Shown here: positions 16,499 through 23,700 of the stretch, in pieces | Layout of the letters: the number at the start of each line of letters is the position of its first letter | Position numbering within the stretch: the stretch's first letter is position 1 | Translations under genes and position numbers: made by a program | From: a virus | Virus record (IMG/VR): IMGVR_UViG_3300021598_000308 | Coordinates: 1 to 25,692 of that record | Direction: 5' to 3' (one strand) | Length of the DNA: 25,692 nucleotides | Notes under the pieces: generated by a model | What the model was told of the DNA's origin: nothing | The model's input: only the letters and a program-made list of their open reading frames with translations | The model's database searches: none

Positions 16499-17473
16499 AT
16501 GGATATATTGATAGGTAACAATGCACCTATAAGACACAAATTGTATTGGCAGGGAAATGCAGTAGATGCAGACACCTTACCTACAGCATCTTTTTATGAT
16601 GTAACACTAGATCCAGAATACTCTATAGATCCTAATATTGTTCAGTCAGCCTCTACAGCTTCAAAATTTGAAACAGACATTGGAGTTTATGAAGTATTTC
16701 CTCCATTAAATTTAGTTGATAGAAATAAAAAGCTAAAAGTTAGATGGCAGTATACCGTACAGGGGCAGTCTTTTGTAAAAGATCATTATGTTGATGTAAT
16801 AACGCCATATGTTGATGTAACGCAAGCAGGAGAAGAATTAGGATTAGGTTCAGACCCTTCTGATCCAAACTATAAAACATATTCTCAAGTTATGCGTGCA
16901 GAGCAGTATGCAAGAAAAACTATTGAAAATTTTACAGGACAAAAATTTTATTTGTATCCAGAGACAATAACAGCCTATGGCTCAGGGTCAGATGTTTTAC
17001 CTTTGCCATCAAAAATTAACAAAATTTATAAAATATATCAAAACGATGTACTTCTGGTTAATACTTTAAATCAAACAAACAATTGGCTATACCAAACTGT
17101 AATTTCTGATTCTGGATTTGGAATCAGGGTAGACAGAACTGGCATGCTAGATAATACTGTTTACATAGCAAACGGAATGGTTCCACCATCAATTAATGAT
17201 TCATATAACGGAGCATTCGGAAAAGATTTAGTATATAGAATTAATGCTCAATTTGGCTGGGATGCTGTCCCAAATGAAATTGAAGAAGCTGCAGTAGAAT
17301 TAATGAAAGACTATTTTTCAAGAGATAGAATTTGGAGAAACAAATATATAAAGTCTATCTCTACATTTGATTGGGACTTTGAATATACATCAGAGGCACA
17401 CACAACAACGGGCAATCTTTATGTAGATAATCTTTTGTCAGACTACGTAGTTAGTCATATGGTTGTTATATAA
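16499..17473 (+). CDS. Head-tail connector/adaptor protein with extra N-terminal domain
   Basis: This encodes 324 residues from ATG. There is no clear ribosome binding site: CTTTAAAAA precedes the start, ten bases after the previous stop. Residues 1-100 look like a beta-sandwich (RHKLYWQGNAVDADTLPTAS, KLKVRWQYTVQGQSFVKDHY). Residues about 115-325 match the gp6/gp15-like adaptor plan: SQVMRAEQYARKTIENFTGQ, LPLPSKINKIYKIYQNDVLL and the helical EIEEAAVELMKDYFSRDRIW. Such adaptors bind under the portal and seal the DNA channel. Typical adaptors are 100-200 residues, so the N-terminal domain is an addition. The last codons overlap the next start (TAATG). Confident of a connector role, less so of the exact ring. 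Confidence 0.7.
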   Translation: MDILIGNNAPIRHKLYWQGNAVDADTLPTASFYDVTLDPEYSIDPNIVQSASTASKFETDIGVYEVFPPLNLVDRNKKLKVRWQYTVQGQSFVKDHYVDVITPYVDVTQAGEELGLGSDPSDPNYKTYSQVMRAEQYARKTIENFTGQKFYLYPETITAYGSGSDVLPLPSKINKIYKIYQNDVLLVNTLNQTNNWLYQTVISDSGFGIRVDRTGMLDNTVYIANGMVPPSINDSYNGAFGKDLVYRINAQFGWDAVPNEIEEAAVELMKDYFSRDRIWRNKYIKSISTFDWDFEYTSEAHTTTGNLYVDNLLSDYVVSHMVVI

Positions 17474-17901
17474 TGAATGATTTAATAGATTCTATACTCA
17501 GTATGAGAATGGATGTCTATAAACAAATAGACAATCAAGATACTGAGACTGGGCAATTAAAAAAAGAATGGCAGTATGACAGGACAATGCCATGTCATGC
17601 AAAAGGCGTAATCTCTAACTCAACAACTTCAAGGAGTGGAGACAAGCAGATACTAAGCAACAAGTATACAAATGAGCAAATTATACAAATAAGAACTGTT
17701 TCAAAAATTGGGTATAGAGAAAAGATTACAAATTTACGTGACTCAGAAGATAATGTAATTTGGGTAGAAGCAAACTTTCCCACAGATACACCTACGGTTT
17801 TTGAAGTTATGGGAACTACTCCAATAACAGATCTTTTTGGAAAAGTTATAGGATTTAACACTACAATAAAAAGATCGGAGAATCAGGTAATTGGACTCTA
17901 G
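17473..17901 (+). CDS. Head-closure (stopper) protein, putative
   Basis: This encodes 142 residues from an ATG overlapping the preceding stop, with no own ribosome binding site, so translation is coupled. The sequence is all-beta in look: MRMDVYKQIDNQDTETGQLK, then WQYDRTMPCHAKGVI, and a late EVMGTTPITDLFGKVIGF strand. This size and plan, immediately after the adaptor, match SPP1 gp16/head-tail joining proteins that plug the head before the tail attaches. Assignment is mostly by position and length. Confidence 0.6.
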   Translation: MNDLIDSILSMRMDVYKQIDNQDTETGQLKKEWQYDRTMPCHAKGVISNSTTSRSGDKQILSNKYTNEQIIQIRTVSKIGYREKITNLRDSEDNVIWVEANFPTDTPTVFEVMGTTPITDLFGKVIGFNTTIKRSENQVIGL

Positions 17902-18673
17902 CGCAGTATTGGTTCAAGCAGCAAGCGGACTTAGCAAGTACATGTCTGGCACGACTGGCGTTATTATTAAAGATAGCACTGTTGCTCAAATTTCTGCTGC
18001 CATATATTATCAGTCTCAAGTTGTATCAAAGTTGACTACTAGTAAACAATTTCAGTCTAAATTTAGAAATGTAATATTTTCTCAAATTGAAAAAGATTTT
18101 GGAGAATACGTTGATGCTCAAGCAAGAATAAATCCATCGACACTGCATCACGTATATGAGTGGAAAAAAACTGGAAACAAATCTCACAGACTATTTAAAT
18201 TAAATATAAAAGAATCAATGGGGCTTTCATTTAGTATGGGATATTCTTTTATTGATTCAAAATCTATGGTGCCAACAAACTACGGAAAGTCAAGACATGT
18301 TTTTAGAGAAAAGGCAAGAGTTATGGAAGCGGGCAACCCAGTAGTAATCAGACCTAGATCTGCTGAAAGACTTGTTTTTGAAATAGATGAAAGAGTAATT
18401 AGAATGCCTAAAGGTGCTGCAGTAACAGTAAAAAGACCAGGCGGAGGCAAAGCTACAAATAGATTTCAAATATCATACGCAAGATTCTTCACTGGAAACT
18501 TAGTAAACCTATCAATAAAGAAATCAGGATTTCAACAAATATTTAATTCATCAATGTCTAGAGCAATGAAATTACCTCCCGATATTAAAAAAGTAAAATA
18601 CTCTTTTTCACCAAACACTGTAGAGTTGCAAGCTTCTTCTGCGGTAGCAGCAGCATTCGGAGGTATAGCATGA
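17891..18673 (+). CDS. Neck/tail-completion protein, HK97 gp10-like, putative
   Basis: This encodes 260 residues. The start is TTG at 17891, inside the last codons of the previous gene; GGAG lies at 17877-17880 region and no other start fits as well. The N-terminal 60 residues are helical (VLVQAASGLSKYM, IYYQSQVVSKLTTSKQF). The rest mixes basic beta strands (VVIRPRSAERLVFEIDERVI) with a Lys/Arg-rich end. The stop overlaps the next start by four bases. Its place between head-closure and tail-terminator genes suggests a tail-completion or neck protein. It is longer than most gp10-like proteins (about 110-150), so an additional domain is likely. Confidence 0.55.
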   Translation: MDSSAVLVQAASGLSKYMSGTTGVIIKDSTVAQISAAIYYQSQVVSKLTTSKQFQSKFRNVIFSQIEKDFGEYVDAQARINPSTLHHVYEWKKTGNKSHRLFKLNIKESMGLSFSMGYSFIDSKSMVPTNYGKSRHVFREKARVMEAGNPVVIRPRSAERLVFEIDERVIRMPKGAAVTVKRPGGGKATNRFQISYARFFTGNLVNLSIKKSGFQQIFNSSMSRAMKLPPDIKKVKYSFSPNTVELQASSAVAAAFGGIA

Positions 18674-19191
18674 GCCCATCAGCTAACGATTACAAGTACG
18701 ATGTAATGTATGATTTAAGAAAACACCTGTGGCAGTCTTTAAAGGACATAGACATTCTTGACCCGCAGGAATACTATAGCGATAACCTGGGCGAGGAGCT
18801 GGTCCCAATAATTCCAGTTCAACAAATGCCAGAAATGAATCAGTTTTTAAGCGGGAAGACTCATATAGTATATGACAAGATTGGAATGTCATATGAAGAC
18901 AACTGGGTAATATGTTGTGAGCAAATACTATATTCTATTTATTCTACAGATATATCAGAGATTGCTCAGATCAGAAACCTTATGGTCGACCTATATAGGA
19001 GAATGGATGACTCTGCTACGGAAATAAACAGAAGTCCAATACCTTCAAATAAATTTAAATTCTATAGTATATTTGTAGCAGACATATCCCCCACCAGCCC
19101 ATCTGAAGAGCTAGCTGGGTTTTTCTCAGCCGATGTTATCCTAGAGGTCAAATATTCTAGGAATGTAGACTCAAGCGGACGTTTTAATTAA
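18670..19191 (+). CDS. Tail terminator protein, putative
   Basis: This encodes 173 residues from an ATG overlapping the previous stop, with CGGAGG upstream. The N-terminus is a helix (YKYDVMYDLRKHLWQSLKDI), followed by acidic strands with EELVPIIPVQQMPEMNQF, then ICCEQILYSIYSTDISEI and a long alpha segment RNLMVDLYRRMDDSATEI, ending in strands FFSADVILEVKYSR. The plan and place, last neck gene before the tail tube, match tail-terminator (gpU/gp17-like) proteins that cap the tube and join it to the head. Assigned by context and general fold only. Confidence 0.6.
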   Translation: MSPSANDYKYDVMYDLRKHLWQSLKDIDILDPQEYYSDNLGEELVPIIPVQQMPEMNQFLSGKTHIVYDKIGMSYEDNWVICCEQILYSIYSTDISEIAQIRNLMVDLYRRMDDSATEINRSPIPSNKFKFYSIFVADISPTSPSEELAGFFSADVILEVKYSRNVDSSGRFN

Positions 19192-19250
19192 ATTTGCGTT
19201 AAGGGGCATTATACTCTATTATTGGATATAGAGGGAAGGGCCTAGCCAGC

Positions 19251-19266
19251 CAAAGATTCAAAGATT
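19251..19266 (+). repeat. Tandem 8-bp direct repeat in the tail-tube leader
   Basis: CAAAGATT occurs twice in a row at 19251-19258 and 19259-19266, directly abutting and overlapping the -35 box of the tail-tube promoter. It may be an activator or repressor site, or chance. Confidence 0.35.
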
Positions 19267-19293
19267 GACAGCAACAAAATATATATATATTTT
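19265..19293 (+). promoter_or_regulatory. Promoter for the tail-tube gene
   Basis: A perfect TTGACA at 19265-19270 lies 17 bp before TATTTT (19288-19293), in a run of alternating AT. TATATT at 19286-19291 is an alternative with 15-bp spacing. The 126-bp gap before the tail tube is the longest non-coding stretch of the window. It ends in a strong ribosome binding site (AGGAGG, 19302-19307). Confidence 0.5.
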
Positions 19294-19317
19294 TTTGAAA
19301 CAGGAGGAAACATAAAG

Positions 19318-20001
19318 ATGGCATTTAACTCAGCCAAAAATATTCTTGTGGGAGCTTCACCGCTTTACATCTCGAATTCCGACTCCACAGTATCAGGTTA
19401 TGTAGAAAATACAGAGCCAGGTGTTGCAAGAACTGGTACATCTGCAAAAGATGGCGTTCCAGCATTTGCTTCAACTGCTTCTTATCGTACTACACTAGAT
19501 GCTGCACAGTCAACAACAAACAATGCTTTCCGTAACGTTGGATTTACTAACAATGGTCTTCAGATCACTTATAACCCAACTTACGATTCAGTAACTGTAG
19601 ACCAGTTGCTTGATACAGCAAAGCTATTTAAGTCTGCGATGGAAGTTATGATCGCAACTGAAATGGCAGAAGGAACACTAGAGAACGTTCTTGTAGTTTT
19701 CGGACAGGGACAATCAACTCTTACAAATTCAGGAGCTACTCTTGGACTTGAAGCAGGATCTCTAGGTGTTGCTCCAACAGAGCGTCAGCTAGTTGCTATT
19801 GGACAAGCTCCAACAACCAGCACACCAAACTCAGAGCGTATTTACTATGCACGTCGTGTATTGTCTGTACAACAGTCACAATTCTCACTTGCACGTAATA
19901 CTCCAACCACATTCCCAGTAACATTCCGTCTTCTTCCAGACGCAGGTTACGTAGGATCAGAATACGGTAAGATTATTGACCGTACTTGGACCCCAGCTTA
20001 A
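19318..20001 (+). CDS. Major tail tube protein
   Basis: This encodes 227 residues from ATG with AGGAGG ten bases upstream. The sequence is Thr/Ser/Ala-rich and beta-sheet-like: FNSAKNILVGASPLYISNSD opens, then GLQITYNPTYDSVTVDQLLD, KLFKSAMEVMIATEMAEGTL, and a closing TFPVTFRLLPDAGYVGSEYG. This is the build of siphovirus tail-tube proteins that stack in hexameric rings round the tape measure. Nine of ten Arg codons are CGT, as in the capsid gene, which signals high expression. It has its own promoter and ends at a strong terminator, so it is a one-gene unit. Confident of the assignment from context, composition and the chaperone-tape-measure genes that follow. Confidence 0.85.
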   Translation: MAFNSAKNILVGASPLYISNSDSTVSGYVENTEPGVARTGTSAKDGVPAFASTASYRTTLDAAQSTTNNAFRNVGFTNNGLQITYNPTYDSVTVDQLLDTAKLFKSAMEVMIATEMAEGTLENVLVVFGQGQSTLTNSGATLGLEAGSLGVAPTERQLVAIGQAPTTSTPNSERIYYARRVLSVQQSQFSLARNTPTTFPVTFRLLPDAGYVGSEYGKIIDRTWTPA

Positions 20002-20013
20002 TTAAATTAAGAT

Positions 20014-20043
20014 AATAAAGCCCCCTCTTTAGGGGGCTTTATT
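20014..20043 (+). terminator. Intrinsic terminator after the tail-tube gene
   Basis: A perfect 13-bp stem (AATAAAGCCCCCT with AGGGGGCTTTATT) around a four-base loop, then TTG. The A-rich left side makes it likely to act in both directions. Confidence 0.9.
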
Positions 20044-20044
20044 G

Positions 20045-20073
20045 TTGTATATGTAATATCATTATGCTATAAT
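20045..20073 (+). promoter_or_regulatory. Extended -10 promoter for chaperone and tape-measure genes
   Basis: TTGTAT (20045-20050), 17 bp, TATAAT (20068-20073) with TG at 20065-20066. The string ATGCTATAAT is identical to the one after the capsid terminator. Confidence 0.6.
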
Positions 20074-20099
20074 AATTAAGACTATCCAAGGAGGATAAA

Positions 20100-20438
20100 T
20101 TGGCAACTACAGTATACAGCGTAGAAGAAGTTACTCTACAAGATGGCTCAATAGTAAAATTGAAGCCGTTATCTATTAAAGAACTAAGAAAGTTTATGGC
20201 AGTAATAACCAAGACATCACAGGTTACAGAACAAGCAGAGTCGCTTGATCTTTTGATTGATGCTTGCGGAGTTGCTCTTGAAGGGCAGCTACCAAACTTG
20301 GTAAAAGACAGAGATGCTTTAGAAGCAGCATTAGACATTCCAACAATTAACAGAATCCTAGAAGTCTGTGGCGGAATTAAGATGGATGCAGACAATGCGG
20401 ATTTAACTCAGGCGGCGGTTCTAGCTGGGATGAACTAG
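20100..20438 (+). CDS. Tail assembly chaperone, short form (gpG-like)
   Basis: This encodes 112 residues from TTG, with a strong ribosome binding site (AAGGAGG, five bases away). The sequence is soluble and mostly helical: VEEVTLQDGSIVKLKPLSIK, then KELRKFMAVITKTS and LDLLIDACGVALEG. It ends in TQAAVLAGMN at a TAG. The size and place before the tape measure match lambda gpG-type chaperones, made alone or as a longer fusion by frameshift. The chaperone binds the tape measure and tail-tube protein during tail assembly. The frame of the downstream part lies one base back (-1), as in lambda G/GT. Confidence 0.8.
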   Translation: MATTVYSVEEVTLQDGSIVKLKPLSIKELRKFMAVITKTSQVTEQAESLDLLIDACGVALEGQLPNLVKDRDALEAALDIPTINRILEVCGGIKMDADNADLTQAAVLAGMN

Positions 20439-20767
20439 ATCTAGCCGCCTTAGAAGGAGAAGTTTTTCTTCTAGGACATTGGCGGAATTACGATGAGCTA
20501 GAAGCAAATCTATCAATGCCAGAACTTATTCAAACTTTAAAAGCAGTATCTAAAAAGGAATCAGAACAAAGAAAGTTTACGGCAAGCCTTAAGGGTATTA
20601 ATTTAGAGGATGATGAGAAAAAAGAAAACAGTTCTAGTTTTGAAGAAGTCAGAAGAAGGGCGCTAGGAATAGATGCAGATGAAAACGATATTGTTTCTTT
20701 GCAAGGACCACTAGCAAGCGAAGCTGGCTTTGGCATAGGAGCAGGACTAGGATATGTTAAGGAGTAA
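20381..20767 (+). CDS. Tail assembly chaperone, -1 frame extension (T part)
   Basis: The -1 frame relative to the previous gene is open from 20381, just past a TAA at 20378-20380, to a stop at 20767. Where both frames are open (20381-20438) the switch must occur. The extension reads SSWDELDLAALEGEVFLLGH, then WRNYDELEANLSMPELIQTL, which is the conserved core of GT-type extensions in actinophages. A separate start at ATG 20516 has no ribosome binding site, so a fusion is the better model. The last 60 residues include EEVRRRALGIDADENDI and a Gly-rich end (GFGIGAGLGYVKE). Functions with the tape measure gene that starts ten bases later. Confidence 0.8.
   Translation, partial: DGCRQCGFNSGGGSSWDELDLAALEGEVFLLGHWRNYDELEANLSMPELIQTLKAVSKKESEQRKFTASLKGINLEDDEKKENSSSFEEVRRRALGIDADENDIVSLQGPLASEAGFGIGAGLGYVKE
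20402..20449 (+). promoter_or_regulatory. Candidate -1 programmed frameshift site
   Basis: The heptamer T-TTA-ACT (20402-20408) lets the Leu tRNA on TTA slip to TTT. After a five-base spacer, GGCGG (20414-20418) and CTAG (20421-20424) pair with CTAG (20441-20444) and CCGCC (20445-20449), a GC-rich hairpin that encloses the zero-frame stop. The A-site half of the heptamer is not ideal, so the site is a candidate only. Confidence 0.5.
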
Positions 20768-20776
20768 ATAGTATAA

Positions 20777-23700
20777 ATGGCTGATGAAAACATTGTAACT
20801 AATATAGTTGCCAATGCAGATTTTTCAAATCTTATTGCAGATGTCAATAAGGTATCAGCATCTTTATCTAAATTACAAGCCCAGATAATTCAGTCGGACG
20901 CAAAACTTGCAAACCAAGTTGCGGTCATGAATCGTTCATTTGCAGAAAACCTCAGAAGAACTGGCCAGTTTTCAACACACTTCGTAACATTAACCTCTGA
21001 TGTAGAAAAATTTGGTAAAAACCTTGACGGTGGAAAGCTAAAGCTAAGAGACTATTTCAGAACTTTTCAAGAGCATACAAAGACCTCTGGCGGGCTTATA
21101 AGAGAATTAGCCAAGCAACAGGTAGCACTACAAAATGCAATAGTTCAACCCCTTGGGAAAAATGCACAAGGTTTAATGCAATACAATGTGCATATTCCTC
21201 AAGGACTAGATGCAGTAAAAAATAAAACAGCGTTAGCAAGACAAGAACTTCAAATAATGAATAAAGTTATTCAGGATGGCGGAGTTCAGTTAATTAACTG
21301 GGGTAAGAATACACAGTGGGCTGGTAGACAATTAACCGTAGGTCTAACCGTGCCGCTAGCAGCATTTGGTGCCGCAGCAGCAAAAGCATTTAGAGAAGCA
21401 GATTCCGAGTTAACAAGATTAACAAAGGTTTACGGCGGAGTTGCTGCAACATCTGCGGCAGACCTTGCGGCAATTAGAAGAGACGTTTCTTCAACAGCAA
21501 AAGAACTTGCATCCGCATATGGAACATCTTTTAAAGAGACAATACAACTTGCTGCTGATATAGCAGCCACAGGAAAACAAGGCGAAGAACTTATTGGTTC
21601 AGTAAAAGAAACAAGCAGACTTGCAGTCCTCGGTGAAGTAGATCGTCAAGACGCAATGAAAGCAACTCTTGCAATACAAACAGCATTTAAACAAAACACA
21701 CAAGAACTTACAGAATCAATTAACTTTTTAAACTCTGTTGAAAACCAAACTTCAACAAGCCTTGCAGATCTAATTGAGGCAATTCCAAAAGCTGGTCCAG
21801 TAGTTCAGGGACTTGGGGGAAGCGTAAAAGATCTTGCTCTTTATTTAACAGCAATGCGTGAAGGTGGAATTAATGCAACAGAAGGCGCCAATGCTTTAAA
21901 GTCAGCACTTGCATCTTTAATCAATCCAACAAAAGTTGCGACAGAACAATTTGCTGCAATGGGAATAGATTTAAAGGGAATAGTTACAGATAACGCAGGT
22001 GATTTAACAGGAATGATTATGGAGCTGCAGGGAGCTCTAGATAATTTAAATCCACTTCAAAAATCTCAAGCAATTGAACAGTTATTTGGAAAATTCCAGT
22101 TTGCAAGAATGCAAGCCTTGTTTGAAAATTTAGGAAAAGAAGGAAGCCAAACTTTACAGGTATTAGACCTTATGAAAGCAAGTACTCAAGATCTTGCCGC
22201 AGTCGCTGATCGAGAGTTATCTCTTGTAACAGACTCAGCTTCAGGAAGATATAAAAGAGCGGTAGAATCTTTAAGGGCTAATTTAGCGGGCATCGGAGAA
22301 GAATTTCTTAAGGTTCAAACATTTTTTGTTCAAGTTGTAGATAATATTGTTCAATTTGTAAATAAATTGCCTGCACCAATTAAAACTATTTTAACATTTG
22401 TTACAGGACTTACTGCAGTAATTGGACCAATAATCATGTTAACTGGTGTGCTCGCCAACTTCTTCGGATACATAATTAAAGGAGCGGCACACTTTAAAGC
22501 ATTGTTTAAGGGCGGCGAAGGCTGGAAAATGCTTACCCCTCAAATGATGGCTGCTCAAAAAGCAGGATCATTAATTGAAGCTACATTTTACAGTGATGCA
22601 AAAGCTGCTACTGTATTAAAAACATCAATTGAAGGATTGATTGCAGAACTCTCCATACTAGAAGCCAAGGCAAAAGCAGGACAGATATCTACAACCCCTG
22701 TGTTTACAACAGCCGCTGGAACTATAGTTGCAGGAGGCGGAAGACAAGTAAATCCTGGACATCCACTAATAAGCCCAACAGATACAAGATCGATGTCTCA
22801 TTTAAATCCAGTTTCTGGAATGACAACAGATCAAAGAATGACACAAACAATATTTGGAACAGTTCCTGGCGCACCTAAAGTTAATCAAAAAATTGGCGGA
22901 AATCCTCAGATGTACATGTCAGGAGATTTGCCAAAAATAGAAGGACTTACTTCTATTAAAGGAGTTTCTACAGGTATAGTTGCAGAAGAAGCAGCAAAAT
23001 GGCACTCCATGACTGCGGCATTGGCTATGCAGTCCGAAGCAGAAATAAAAGCTTTAAAGACAGAAGTTTCTAGAACTGGACTAATTACTTCTGAGTTATC
23101 AGATTCTTATCAAGCACTTCTTCCAAGAATGACAGAGATTACTTCTAATGCTGCAGCCGCTTCTGCAAAAATTGTTGCAGAGCTACAAGCAAGCAAAATT
23201 ACTGTAGATCAAGCAAGACAAAAAATATTAGCATTAAACGCAGAAGTAGAAGCAATGATGGCGACAACCGCAACAAACATAGCGGGAGCGCAAGGAAGAT
23301 CTATTGCTTTAACAAGCGTGCCTTTATTAAATCAACCAGTGATGGATCCTAAAACAGGCAAGACCAATATGAAAGAGCTATCAAGACCTGGAAGAACTAG
23401 AGAGTTGCTAAATAAAATTGCAAGAGGGCTAGGTGTTAAAACTTATGGTGCTCCATACAGCACTGAAACCACAATGCCAAAAAGATTTGCAACTGGCGGT
23501 CCAGTATATATGGCTCACGGTGGACCACATGGGACAGACACCGTACCTGCATGGTTAACAGAGGGAGAGTATGTATTAAAGAAGTCGGCTGTAGATAAAC
23601 TTGGAGTTCCACTTCTTGATAAATTAAATAGCATTGCTGATGGACAAAGTGCATCAAGGCCTAGACAGGCAGCGCACATAAGCATGCCAGCACAAATGAC

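Noticed and set aside
20435-20444. CTAGATCTAG palindrome as an operator
   Set aside because: It lies inside the chaperone coding region and is partly explained by the hairpin and the codon pair; there is no promoter near it.
20516-20767. Separate gene starting at ATG 20516
   Set aside because: The frame carries the conserved WDELDLAALEGEVFLLG core upstream of this ATG, and there is no ribosome binding site, so it is the frameshift extension.
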